Below, piece by piece: positions 1 through 6,671 of a DNA stretch of 11,181 nt. The stretch comes from Bryobacteraceae bacterium. GTDB lineage: Bacteria; Acidobacteriota; Terriglobia; Bryobacterales; Bryobacteraceae. The position numbers and the translations under genes are program-made. Under the pieces are notes generated by a model. That model saw only the letters and a list, made by a program, of their open reading frames with translations. It ran no database searches and was not told the DNA's origin. Numbering within the stretch: the stretch's first letter is position 1; each line of letters opens with the position of its first letter. The stretch covers positions 1-11,181 of the forward strand of contig CANGVB010000056.1 in the NCBI GenBank assembly GCA_947456995.1, in the 5' to 3' direction.

Positions 1-1
1 C

Positions 2-310
2 CCTCAGCCCCCACCCCTGCGTTTGCCGGCCTGGCGTCTCATTTGTTTCTTGGCCCTCGGAATCATCCTGCCGACGGTCCTTTTCTGGACCACCAACCTC
101 GGCCCCTCCGTTTGGCCCCCACTGCTGCTGATTTCGCAGTACTTTTTAGCACCAGGTGTTCATTCCCGTCTTCTCTCCGGCCTCGCCCTGCTCATGCTCA
201 ACTGGGCATGCCTCAGCAGCGGCTTTCCCGAGACCAATTTCATCGTTTTTGCCGCCTTTGCGCTTGCTCTAGTCATTCACGGAGAAACCGAACGCAAGCT
301 TGCAATTTAG
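2..310 (+). CDS. small membrane protein, 5' end possibly outside window
   Basis: The frame is open from the left edge to a TAG at 308-310. The first usable internal start is TTG at 23, which would give 95 residues, but it has no Shine-Dalgarno sequence in front of it, so the true start may lie upstream of the window. From the TTG the protein is very hydrophobic, with about four possible membrane spans at residues 5-24, 30-46, 50-66 and 70-87, Trp-rich loops and a short charged C-terminus (GETERKLAI). Codons end mostly in C or G, which supports real coding. I do not recognise the family. It is an inner-membrane protein of unknown role that ends about 40 bases before the his leader, with no convincing terminator between them. 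Confidence 0.5.
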   Translation, partial: PQPPPLRLPAWRLICFLALGIILPTVLFWTTNLGPSVWPPLLLISQYFLAPGVHSRLLSGLALLMLNWACLSSGFPETNFIVFAAFALALVIHGETERKLAI

Positions 311-332
311 CTTTTAAGGCGCTTGACCAATG

Positions 333-341
333 TGGTATTCT
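333..341 (+). promoter_or_regulatory. possible extended -10 promoter element for the his leader transcript
   Basis: TGGTATTCT matches the extended -10 form TGn-TATnnT and lies 8 bases before the leader ATG at 350. If used, transcription would begin at about 347-350, making the leader transcript nearly leaderless, which fits the absence of a Shine-Dalgarno sequence before that ATG. No good -35 sits at the right distance. TTGACC at 323-328 and TACAAT at 341-346 look like promoter hexamers but are only 12 bases apart, which is too close for a standard promoter. The assignment is tentative. Confidence 0.22.
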
Positions 342-349
342 ACAATTTC

Positions 350-424
350 ATGGCTTTTGGGCTGCATCACCACCGTCTCCATCACCATCTTCACCCTGTG
401 ATGCGGCCGGCCCATATGTTGTGA
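350..424 (+). CDS. hisL: histidine operon leader peptide (attenuator control peptide)
   Basis: This is a 24-codon frame from ATG at 350 to TGA at 422-424. Eight residues are histidine, and residues 6-15 read HHHRLHHHLH; the last His is residue 22. Such clustering of the codon for the operon's own product, just upstream of a terminator and the first his gene, is the hallmark of a leader peptide whose translation senses charged His-tRNA. The peptide itself probably has no function after synthesis. No Shine-Dalgarno sequence precedes the ATG, so it may be translated from a leaderless or near-leaderless mRNA. The frame is too short for ordinary gene callers. An overlapping 23-codon frame starting at ATG 330 has no His codons and is the less likely reading. 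The sequence has no clear resemblance to the E. coli HisL apart from the His run. Confidence 0.85.
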   Translation: MAFGLHHHRLHHHLHPVMRPAHML

Positions 425-483
425 TCTTTGCGATCTACTTCTCCTAAATTAGCCCGCCGCGCTGAACCTCAGCCAGGCGGGCT
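360..483 (+). promoter_or_regulatory. his transcription attenuator with competing hairpins
   Basis: Three mutually exclusive pairings are visible. Segment 1 (360-365, GGCTGC) can pair with segment 2 (403-408, GCGGCC), five Watson-Crick pairs and one G-U, looping out the His codons. Segment 2 (403-412, GCGGCCGGCC) can instead pair with segment 3 (451-460, AGCCCGCCGC) through eight pairs interrupted by one C-C mismatch, an antiterminator. Segment 3 also forms the 5' arm of the terminator with segment 4 (476-483). A ribosome stalled on His codons 6-13 would cover segment 1 and leave segment 2 free, favouring read-through. A ribosome reaching the stop at 422 would cover segment 2 and allow termination. 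The base pairing is read directly from the sequence; the mechanism follows the enterobacterial his/trp model and is inferred here. Confidence 0.75.
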
Positions 484-493
484 TTCTGTTTTT
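451..493 (+). terminator. intrinsic terminator of the his attenuator
   Basis: AGCCCGCC (451-458) pairs perfectly with GGCGGGCT (476-483). Inside it, after a 2x2 mismatch, GCTGA (461-465) pairs with TCAGC (469-473) around a three-base ACC loop. The stem is followed at once by a T-rich tract (TTTCTGTTTTT, 483-493). It ends 14 bases before the hisI start, so it must be bypassed for the operon to be transcribed. Confidence 0.9.
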
Positions 494-494
494 C

Positions 495-499
495 AAGGA
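495..499 (+). promoter_or_regulatory. ribosome binding site of hisI
   Basis: AAGGA lies 8 bases before GTG 508 and directly follows the terminator T-tract. It supports the GTG as the hisI start, there being no nearby in-frame ATG that would keep the conserved N-terminus. Confidence 0.7.
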
Positions 500-507
500 T
501 TCTTTTT

Positions 508-894
508 GTGTCTATCCCAAAACTCGACTACTCCAAACTCGACGGCCTCATCACCGCCGTCATCCAGGACTGGCAAACCCATCGCGTCCTCATGGTCGGA
601 TTCATGAACGAAGAAGCTTTCGCCAAAACCATCGAAACCGGCAAAGCTTGCTTCTACTCCCGCACCCGCAACAAGCTCTGGCTCAAGGGTGAATCCTCCG
701 GCCACTTCCTCGTTGTCAAAGAAATCCGCACCGATTGCGACTTTGACACCCTCCTCATCTTTGCCGAAGCCGTCGGCCCCGGCGTCTGCCACGAGGGCTA
801 CGAATCCTGCTTTGCCAAGCAGCTCAATCCAGACAACGAATTTGTCTACGTCGACACCAAGTCTTACAACCCCGAAGAGGTCTACAAACACTAG
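508..894 (+). CDS. hisI: phosphoribosyl-AMP cyclohydrolase
   Basis: The 128-residue protein hydrolyses the purine ring of phosphoribosyl-AMP, the third step of histidine synthesis, in the cytoplasm. Family signatures are clear: [12 protein letters not shown] at 27-38, [16 protein letters not shown] around 50-65, the metal-binding DCDFD at 76-80, and CHEGYESCF at 94-102. Cys77, Cys94 and Cys101 match the three zinc-ligand cysteines and the Asp residues of DCDFD the magnesium site. The length is that of a stand-alone cyclohydrolase; the HisE pyrophosphatase domain found in HisIE fusions is absent, and no hisE occurs in the window. Translation starts at GTG. It is the first structural gene of the operon, directly behind the attenuator terminator, and ends 2 bases before hisG. 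Confidence 0.96.
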   Translation: MSIPKLDYSKLDGLITAVIQDWQTHRVLMVGFMNEEAFAKTIETGKACFYSRTRNKLWLKGESSGHFLVVKEIRTDCDFDTLLIFAEAVGPGVCHEGYESCFAKQLNPDNEFVYVDTKSYNPEEVYKH

Positions 895-896
895 CC

Positions 897-1766
897 ATGA
901 AGCTCAAACTCGGTATTCCTAAAGGCTCGCTCGAGTCCGCCACCATCGACATTTTCCGTCGCGCCGGATTCCAGATCACAACCAGCTCCCGCAGCTACTT
1001 CCCCTCGATTGACGATCCAGAAATCGAGTGCATGCTCATCCGCGCGCAGGAGATGGCCCGCTACGTAGAAGACGGCATCCTCGACGCCGGCCTCACCGGC
1101 CGCGATTGGGTGGAAGAAAACAATTCTGACGTGGTCGCCGTCGCTGACTTGATCTACAGCCGCGCCAGCTTCTCCAAGGTCCGTTGGGTTCTCGCCGTCC
1201 CTGAGAATTCCACCATCAATTCCGTCAAAGACCTCCAGGGCAAAGTCATCGCAACAGAACTCGTCGGGGCCACCAAGCGCTACCTCGAGCGCAACGGCGT
1301 TACCGCCAAAGTCGAGTTCTCCTGGGGTGCCACCGAAGTCAAGCCCCCCATCCTCTGCGATGCCATCGTTGAAGTTACCGAAACCGGCAACTCCCTCCGC
1401 GCCAACAAGCTCCGCATCGTCGAAACCATCCTCGAATCCAACACCCAGCTCATCGCCAACAAAGCCTCGTACTCAGACCCCTGGAAGCAGCGCAAATTGG
1501 CCGACATGAAGCTCCTCCTCGATGGCGCAATCGCCGCCCTCGGCAAGGTCGGTCTCATCCTCAATGTGGAGAAGGTAAATCTCGACAAGGTCATCGCCGC
1601 CCTGCCTGCTCTCAAGACCCCCACCATCAGCCAGCTCTCCGATCCAGACTGGGTTGCCGTCCACACCATCCTCGACGAAACCACCGTCCGCACCATCATC
1701 CCCAGACTCAAAGAAGCCGGTGCCCAGGGCATCGTCGAATACCCCTTAAACAAGATCATCCTCTAA
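897..1766 (+). CDS. hisG: ATP phosphoribosyltransferase, long form
   Basis: The 289-residue enzyme joins ATP and PRPP to form phosphoribosyl-ATP, the committed first step of histidine synthesis. The N-terminal [21 protein letters not shown] (65-74), [11 protein letters not shown] (121-131) and the PRPP-binding stretch [14 protein letters not shown] (159-172) identify the family. Residues from about 215 to 289 form the C-terminal ACT-like regulatory domain (HisG_C), with the typical TPTISQL and [10 protein letters not shown] segments. This places it in the long HisG class, normally a hexamer inhibited by histidine through that domain, so the HisZ partner needed by short HisG is not expected. 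The enzyme should therefore be feedback-inhibited while the operon is also attenuated. Its TAA shares one base with the hisD ATG (TAATG). Confidence 0.97.
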   Translation: MKLKLGIPKGSLESATIDIFRRAGFQITTSSRSYFPSIDDPEIECMLIRAQEMARYVEDGILDAGLTGRDWVEENNSDVVAVADLIYSRASFSKVRWVLAVPENSTINSVKDLQGKVIATELVGATKRYLERNGVTAKVEFSWGATEVKPPILCDAIVEVTETGNSLRANKLRIVETILESNTQLIANKASYSDPWKQRKLADMKLLLDGAIAALGKVGLILNVEKVNLDKVIAALPALKTPTISQLSDPDWVAVHTILDETTVRTIIPRLKEAGAQGIVEYPLNKIIL

Positions 1767-3013
1767 TGGCAACCCTACGCATCCTTCCACGCACCAAGGC
1801 TTCAAGCCTGCTCAAGCGCCGCCAGGTTCAGATGGACGACGCAATCAAAGTGGTCGAACCCATCCTCGCCGCTGTCCAGAAAGATGGCGACAAGGCTCTG
1901 CTCGAATACGCCCGCAAATTCGATAACTTCGATCGCAAAACCCCGCGTGTCTCTGCCAAAGAATGTGAAGCCGCCGCCAAACAACTCGCCCCAGACTTCG
2001 TCAAGGCAGTCAAAACCGCAGCCGCCAACATTCGCAATTTCGCCAAGTTCCAGATCCCCAAACCCGCCTCGGTCGAAGTCGCGCCAGGCCTCAAACTCGG
2101 CTACCTTGTTCGGCCCCTCGACACTGTCGCCTGCTACATCCCCTCAGGCCGTTACCCACTGCCATCCACCCTACTGATGACCACCCAGCCCGCGCAAGTC
2201 GCCGGCGTCCCAAACATCTGTGTCACCAGCCCGCGCTTCGTGCCTGAGATCTTCGGCGCAGCGCATCTGCTGGGTGTCACAAACACCTTCCTCCTCGGTG
2301 GCGCACACGCCATCGCCGCCTTCGCCTTCGGCACCAAAACCGTCCCCAAGGCAGACCGCATCGTCGGCCCCGGTAACATCTACGTCGCCGCCGCCAAAAA
2401 GCTCCTCGCAGGCGACGTGGGCATCGACTTTGTCGCTGGCCCCACCGAGATCCTGATCATTGCCGACAAAGGCAACCCCCGCTGGATCGCCGCCGACATG
2501 CTCGCCCAGGCAGAACACGATACCGACGCCGCAGCGATCCTGCTCACCACTTCCACCAAGCTCGCCGAAGAAGTTGCCGCTGAAGTGGATCGTCAACTCG
2601 AAACCCTCAGCACCGCCGAAGTCGCCCGCGTCGCCCTCAAGCGCAACTCAGCCATCCTTTTGGTGGACACCTTAGAGGAAGCCTGCGAGCTATCCAATCG
2701 CTTCGCCCCCGAACACCTCTCGATCCCGAGCGACAAACTGCTCAAACACCTCAAGCACGCCGGTGGCATCTTCATCGGCGGCTATTCACCCGAGGCTGCC
2801 GGTGACTATGCCAGCGGACCCAATCACGTGCTCCCCACCAGCGGCGCTGCCCGCCTCCGCGGCGGCCTCTCCGCGGCAGACTACGTGAAGGTAATCACCA
2901 CCCAGCAGCTCAGTGAATCTGCCCTGGCCAAGCTCGCCCCCTCCATCACAACGCTAGCCCGCGCCGAAGGCCTCGAAGCCCACGCCCGATCTGTAGAGGA
3001 GCGCTTCCGCTAA
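1766..3013 (+). CDS. hisD: histidinol dehydrogenase
   Basis: This 415-residue zinc enzyme oxidises L-histidinol to L-histidine in two NAD-dependent steps, the last of the pathway. Visible landmarks are IPSGRYPLPSTLLMT (125-139), the long block KADRIVGPGNIYVAAAKK (195-212), GPTEILIIAD (225-234), AQAEHD (247-252), NRFAPEHLS (311-319), GDYASGPNHVLPTSG (346-360) and EGLEAHARSV (401-410). By comparison with the E. coli enzyme, Gln248, His251, Asp347 and His406 are the zinc ligands and Glu316-His317 the catalytic pair; all are present. The length is slightly short of the usual 430. The first glycine of the common PGGR motif is a serine (PSGR). It overlaps hisG and hisC by one base each, with a GAGGAG 11 bases before the hisC start inside its 3' end. 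Confidence 0.97.
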   Translation: MATLRILPRTKASSLLKRRQVQMDDAIKVVEPILAAVQKDGDKALLEYARKFDNFDRKTPRVSAKECEAAAKQLAPDFVKAVKTAAANIRNFAKFQIPKPASVEVAPGLKLGYLVRPLDTVACYIPSGRYPLPSTLLMTTQPAQVAGVPNICVTSPRFVPEIFGAAHLLGVTNTFLLGGAHAIAAFAFGTKTVPKADRIVGPGNIYVAAAKKLLAGDVGIDFVAGPTEILIIADKGNPRWIAADMLAQAEHDTDAAAILLTTSTKLAEEVAAEVDRQLETLSTAEVARVALKRNSAILLVDTLEEACELSNRFAPEHLSIPSDKLLKHLKHAGGIFIGGYSPEAAGDYASGPNHVLPTSGAARLRGGLSAADYVKVITTQQLSESALAKLAPSITTLARAEGLEAHARSVEERFR

Positions 3014-4086
3014 TGGAATTTCCCCGTCCCATCCCACGCCCTGCCATCGACAGGATGGCTGCCTATCACCCGCCCAGTGCAGGCCGGGCCGGTAAGCTCC
3101 GTCTGGACTTCAACGAGAACACTTCAGGCGCCAGCCCCAAGGTTCTCGCCAAGATCCAGGAAGTTCTCACCGCCGACGCCCTCACCGTCTATCCGGAATA
3201 CACCGAAGTCCTGCCCACTCTGGCTAGGTTCTTCGAAGTCGGCGAAGACGAACTGGTAATGACCAACGGCACAGACGAAGCCATTCAGGTGCTCATCAAC
3301 GCCTATGTCGATAACGACGATGACGTGCTGATCCTCACCCCCAGCTACGCCATGTACCGCTTCTATTCCGAAGTCGCAGGTGCCACCGTCCGCACTCTGC
3401 CTTACAAGAAGGACACTCTCAAATTCCCCCTCGATGAGCTCCTCGCCGCGATCCGTCCCGACACCAAGGCGATCCTCATCTCAAACCCCAACAATCCCAC
3501 CGGCACTGCCATCAAGCGCGACGGCATCGAGCGCATCCTCGACAAAGCCCCTCGCGCCGCTGTCCTGATCGACGAAGCTTACTTCGAGTTCTGCGGCATC
3601 ACCATGCTGCCTTACCTCAACGAATACCCGAACCTCTTCGTCAGCCGCACCTTCTCCAAGGTCTACGGCATGGCCGCCCTCCGCGTCGGCTGTCTCTTCT
3701 CCTGCTCAGACAACATGCAGGCCATCCACAAGTCGCACTCACCCTACTCGGTCAACTACCTCGCTGCAATCGCCGCCAAGGCTGCAGTCGAAGATACCGG
3801 ATTCCTCAAGTCCTTCGTTACTGAGGTGCTCGCCGCCCGCGAGGTTCTTACCGCCGGCCTTGAGAAACTAGGCGTTCCCTATGTCCCAACCCAGGCGAAC
3901 TTCGTCCTCATGCACATCGGGCCCCGCGCACAGGAAGTCTGCGACAAACTCAAGGTTGCCGGAATTCTCGTCCGTAACCGAAGCTATGAAATCCCTGGCT
4001 GCGTCCGTGTCACTGTAGGAACGCAGGATCAAACCCGCCGCTTCCTCGCCGCATTCGAACCCCTCTGGAAGGAAATCCAACGATGA
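3013..4086 (+). CDS. hisC: histidinol-phosphate aminotransferase
   Basis: The 357-residue PLP-dependent fold type I aminotransferase converts imidazole-acetol phosphate and glutamate to histidinol phosphate and 2-oxoglutarate. LDFNENTSGASPKV at 31-44 is the substrate-binding N-terminus, SNPNNPTGT lies at 157-165, the PLP-ring Asp is in IDEAYFEF (D187), and SRTFSKVYGMAALRVG (211-226) holds the PLP lysine Lys216 and Arg224. VRVTVGT (331-337) contains the carboxylate-binding Arg332. The length is normal for the family. The start ATG overlaps the hisD stop by one base, and the gene ends in an ATGA overlap with the following HAD phosphatase, consistent with coupled translation of consecutive pathway steps. 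Confidence 0.96.
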   Translation: MEFPRPIPRPAIDRMAAYHPPSAGRAGKLRLDFNENTSGASPKVLAKIQEVLTADALTVYPEYTEVLPTLARFFEVGEDELVMTNGTDEAIQVLINAYVDNDDDVLILTPSYAMYRFYSEVAGATVRTLPYKKDTLKFPLDELLAAIRPDTKAILISNPNNPTGTAIKRDGIERILDKAPRAAVLIDEAYFEFCGITMLPYLNEYPNLFVSRTFSKVYGMAALRVGCLFSCSDNMQAIHKSHSPYSVNYLAAIAAKAAVEDTGFLKSFVTEVLAAREVLTAGLEKLGVPYVPTQANFVLMHIGPRAQEVCDKLKVAGILVRNRSYEIPGCVRVTVGTQDQTRRFLAAFEPLWKEIQR

Positions 4087-4730
4087 GCAAACCCATGCTG
4101 GTTTTTGACATGGACGGTGTCCTCGTCGAAGTCAAAGAGTCCTATCGCGAATCGATCCGCGCTACGGTGCTTCACTTCACTGGCCGCTCGGTCGAGCATA
4201 GCCTCATCCAGCACTACAAGAATCAGGGCGGCTGGAACAACGACTGGAAGCTGTCGAAAGAACTCTGCAGCGTCTACGGCAAAGAGATCCCCTACGACAC
4301 CGTCGTTGAGGTCTTCAACCAGTATTTCTTCGGCCACAACGGAGTCCCCGGCCTGATCGAACGCGAGAAGTGGATCGACTCAACAGGCGTCCTCGCCCGG
4401 CTCAACGAGCGCTACGACTTCGCTGTCTTTACCGGCCGCTTGCACGAAGAAGCGCAGATCACCCTTCGCCGCTTCGCCACCCACCTCAATTGGGTCGCCG
4501 TGATCGGTGACGACAACGTGACACAATCCAAGCCGAACCCCGAGGGCCTCCTCAAGCTCATGGCCGATCACAATGTCGTCTACTACCTTGGCGACACCGT
4601 CGACGATGCCAAAGCCTCCAAGGCCGCCAAAGTCCCCTTCATTGCCATCACCGCCCCCGGAGGCAACTTCGCTGCCTTCAGCCCGGCTCACTTCATCGAC
4701 AACATCAACCAACTGGAGACCGTCCTCTAA
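4083..4730 (+). CDS. HAD-family phosphatase, probable histidinol-phosphatase
   Basis: The 215-residue protein is a haloacid dehalogenase-type hydrolase. Motif I is [10 protein letters not shown] with nucleophile Asp9 and acid/base Asp11; motif II is Thr117 in VFTGR; motif III is Lys150 in SKPNPEG; motif IV is GDTVDDAKA with Asp171 and Asp174/175. The region 20-90 forms a helical cap and includes the distinctive [13 protein letters not shown], which I recall from the TIGR01548-type HAD subgroup. It is unrelated to the PHP-type (HisK) and inositol-monophosphatase-type (HisN) histidinol phosphatases, and HisB here lacks the N-terminal phosphatase domain of E. coli HisB. Its place between hisC and hisB, with ATGA and TAATG overlaps and a good AAGGA 9 bases upstream, makes dephosphorylation of histidinol phosphate the likely role. 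The family call is firm, the substrate is inferred from context. Confidence 0.85.
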   Translation: MSKPMLVFDMDGVLVEVKESYRESIRATVLHFTGRSVEHSLIQHYKNQGGWNNDWKLSKELCSVYGKEIPYDTVVEVFNQYFFGHNGVPGLIEREKWIDSTGVLARLNERYDFAVFTGRLHEEAQITLRRFATHLNWVAVIGDDNVTQSKPNPEGLLKLMADHNVVYYLGDTVDDAKASKAAKVPFIAITAPGGNFAAFSPAHFIDNINQLETVL

Positions 4731-5317
4731 TGCGCACCGCCAAAATCGAACGCATCACCAAAGAAACCCAAATCCGCGGCAGCCTCAAGATTGAAGGCAA
4801 AGGCAAGTACACCATCTCCACCGGTGTCCGCTTCCTCGATCACATGCTCGAGCTCTTCACCCGCCACGGCGGCTTTGATCTCAACCTCGAAGCTACCGGC
4901 GACCTCGATGTCGATCAGCACCACACCGTCGAAGACGTGGGCATCGTCCTCGGCCAACTCTTCAGCCAGGCACTTGGCGATCGCAAAGGCATCAACCGCG
5001 CCGGCTACTTCGTGCAGACCATGGACGAAACCCTCGCCGTCACCGCCGTTGACCTCGGTGGCCGTCCTGCTCTCGTCTACAAAGACCTCGTCAAGGTGGT
5101 CCACGTTGGCGACTTGCAAACCGAACTCCTCCCTGACTTCTTCGATGGCTTCGTCACCCACGTTAAGGGCAACCTCCACGTCAAGGTTCTCTATGGCCGC
5201 TCCAACCACCACAAGATCGAAGCGATCTTCAAGTGCTGGGCTCGCTCGATGAAATACGCCTGCTCCAAAGACGTCCGAATGAAGGATCAACTCCCCTCCA
5301 CCAAGGAGCTTCTGTGA
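4730..5317 (+). CDS. hisB: imidazoleglycerol-phosphate dehydratase
   Basis: The 195-residue monofunctional enzyme removes water from imidazole-glycerol phosphate, step six of the pathway, using manganese. The duplicated metal motifs are present: [17 protein letters not shown] (35-51), [14 protein letters not shown] (62-75) and [15 protein letters not shown] (158-172), which supply the His and Glu ligands. TMDE at 97-100 replaces the more usual PMDE. The C-terminus reads LPSTKELL, where nearly all family members have PSTKG; this glycine change lies near the active-site tail. There is no fused phosphatase domain, as in most non-enteric bacteria. The start ATG overlaps the HAD stop (TAATG), and the stop overlaps the hisH GTG (GTGA). 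Confidence 0.97.
   Translation: MRTAKIERITKETQIRGSLKIEGKGKYTISTGVRFLDHMLELFTRHGGFDLNLEATGDLDVDQHHTVEDVGIVLGQLFSQALGDRKGINRAGYFVQTMDETLAVTAVDLGGRPALVYKDLVKVVHVGDLQTELLPDFFDGFVTHVKGNLHVKVLYGRSNHHKIEAIFKCWARSMKYACSKDVRMKDQLPSTKELL
5303..5308 (+). promoter_or_regulatory. ribosome binding site of hisH
   Basis: A strong AAGGAG lies 5 bases before GTG 5314. It decides the hisH start in favour of this GTG rather than the ATG at 5233, which would add 27 residues with no family match inside hisB. Confidence 0.8.
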
Positions 5318-5910
5318 TCTCGATCATCGACTACGGGGCCGGTAACCTGCGCTCGGTGCAGAACACTCTCGCTGAGCTTGGGGCTAGCTATAAGCTCATC
5401 GATACCCCTGAGGCCGTCCTCGCTGCTGACAAACTCGTGCTGCCCGGTGTCGGGCACTTCGGCCAGCTCATGCAGTCTCTCGATGCCTTGAAACTCCGTC
5501 AGCCGATTCTCGAAAAGATCGCCGCCGGCAATCCCTTCTTCGGCATCTGCCTCGGCATGCAGGCCCTCTTTTCGGCCTCAGCCGAAGCTCCAGACCTTGA
5601 AGGTCTCAGCATCTACCCCGAGCGCATCGAGCGCTTCCCTGCCGGTGCCCGTGTCCCTCACATGGGTTGGAATTCACTCAATGCCCGCCCCGATTCAAAA
5701 CTGCTGAAAGGCTTAAACGAACCCATCTACGTCTACTTCGCCAACAGCTATTACGCGCCTCCCATCGAGGCCACCTCGGCTACCTGCGACTATCAACTCC
5801 CCTTCAGCGCCGTGCTCGAACGGGACAACATCTACGGAGTCCAGTTTCACCCCGAGAAGTCCGGCCCTACCGGCCTCAAGATCATGAGCAACTTCCTGGA
5901 GCTTGCCTGA
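5314..5910 (+). CDS. hisH: imidazole glycerol phosphate synthase, glutaminase subunit
   Basis: The 198-residue class I glutamine amidotransferase supplies ammonia from glutamine to HisF. The GTG start gives the typical N-terminus [25 protein letters not shown] (41-50) forms the oxyanion region, GICLGMQ (77-83) holds nucleophile Cys79, and VQFHPEKSG (176-184) provides His179 and Glu181 of the triad. VPHMGWN (114-120) is the conserved contact region with HisF. The common FVHSYY is FANSYY here, a change next to the active site seen in my reading but of unknown effect. It overlaps hisB by 4 bases and hisF by one base (TGATG), fitting the need for equal amounts of the two subunits. Confidence 0.96.
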   Translation: MISIIDYGAGNLRSVQNTLAELGASYKLIDTPEAVLAADKLVLPGVGHFGQLMQSLDALKLRQPILEKIAAGNPFFGICLGMQALFSASAEAPDLEGLSIYPERIERFPAGARVPHMGWNSLNARPDSKLLKGLNEPIYVYFANSYYAPPIEATSATCDYQLPFSAVLERDNIYGVQFHPEKSGPTGLKIMSNFLELA

Positions 5911-6671
5911 TGCTAGCCAAAAGAATCATCCCCTGCCTCGATGTCACTGCCGGCCGCGTCGTCAAAGGCATCAACTTCGTCAACCTCCGCGATGCCGGAG
6001 ATCCAGTCGAGCTCTCGCAGCGCTACAACGAACAGGGCGCCGACGAAGTTGTCTTCCTCGACATCACGGCCAGCTCAGACGAGCGCAACACCATGGTCGA
6101 CGTGGTCTTCCGCACCGCTCAGCGTGTCTTCATCCCGCTCACAGTTGGTGGTGGAATCCGCGAAGTGCGCGATGCCCGCCGCATCCTCGTCTCGGGTGCC
6201 GACAAGGTTAGCGTCAACACCGCCGCTGTCCGCCGCCCCGAGCTGATCACAGAGCTGTCGAACGAGTTCGGCGCTCAAGCCGTTGTCCTCGCCATCGACG
6301 CCCGCCGCAAAGGCGACTCATGGTCGGTCCACACCAAGGGCGGCCGGGTCGATGAATCGATCGACGTCATCGAATGGGCCCAGCGCGGAGAAGCTCTTGG
6401 GGCAGGCGAGATCCTGCTCACTTCGATGGATACCGACGGAGTGCAGAAGGGCTTTGATTGCGCCCTCACCCGCGCCGTCAGCCGCGCCACACGCATCCCG
6501 GTGATTGCTTCCGGTGGCGGTGGCATCCCTGAACACTTCCTCGAAGTGCTGACCGATGGCGAAGCAGATGCCGCCCTCGCCGCCAGTATCTTCCACTATG
6601 GAACTTATACCGTCAACGACCTCAAAGAGTTCCTCGACAAGCACAATATCCCGGTAAGAAAGAACGCATGA
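5910..6671 (+). CDS. hisF: imidazole glycerol phosphate synthase, cyclase subunit
   Basis: The 253-residue (beta/alpha)8 barrel uses ammonia delivered by HisH to form imidazole-glycerol phosphate and AICAR. ATG 5910 gives the standard N-terminus [12 protein letters not shown] with catalytic Asp11; the second catalytic Asp130 is in [19 protein letters not shown] (23-34), VGGGIR (79-84), TSMDTDG (171-177) and SGGGG (201-205) are the phosphate-binding and loop motifs. A longer frame reaching back to 5667 lies inside hisH and is not needed. GGAG 8 bases upstream of the ATG supports this start. It overlaps hisH by one base and hisA by four (ATGA). The order H-F-A differs from the more usual H-A-F. 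Confidence 0.97.
   Translation: MLAKRIIPCLDVTAGRVVKGINFVNLRDAGDPVELSQRYNEQGADEVVFLDITASSDERNTMVDVVFRTAQRVFIPLTVGGGIREVRDARRILVSGADKVSVNTAAVRRPELITELSNEFGAQAVVLAIDARRKGDSWSVHTKGGRVDESIDVIEWAQRGEALGAGEILLTSMDTDGVQKGFDCALTRAVSRATRIPVIASGGGGIPEHFLEVLTDGEADAALAASIFHYGTYTVNDLKEFLDKHNIPVRKNA

Noticed and set aside
296..313. AAGCT...AGCTT hairpin at the end of the first gene as a terminator
   Set aside because: The stem is only five AT-containing pairs and only a short T stretch follows.
323..346. TTGACC plus TACAAT as a sigma70 promoter
   Set aside because: The hexamers are separated by only 12 bases, well below the usual 16-18, and would start transcription after the leader ATG.
330..401. A 23-codon frame starting ATG 330 overlapping the leader peptide in another frame
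   Set aside because: It has no His codons and only one promoter-proximal argument in its favour; the overlapping frame from 350 carries eight His codons and explains the region far better.
43..447. A 134-codon frame across the membrane-protein gene and the leader
   Set aside because: It is Pro/Ser/Arg-rich with no family resemblance, overlaps a plausible hydrophobic coding frame, and spans the attenuator leader; a shadow frame.
493..891. Long open frame antisense to hisI
   Set aside because: The bias of hisI codons toward C-ending triplets leaves the opposite strand free of stops. The product has no recognisable features.
4727..5290. 187-codon open frame antisense to hisB
   Set aside because: It is an acidic Val/Asp/Glu-rich shadow of the hisB codon pattern, without its own ribosome binding site or family signature.
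5233..5313. 27-residue N-terminal extension of HisH
   Set aside because: The extra residues lie within hisB and match nothing in HisH; GTG 5314 has a strong AAGGAG and the standard N-terminus.
5667..5909. 81-residue N-terminal extension of HisF
   Set aside because: It lies in another frame of hisH; ATG 5910 gives the canonical [12 protein letters not shown] start.
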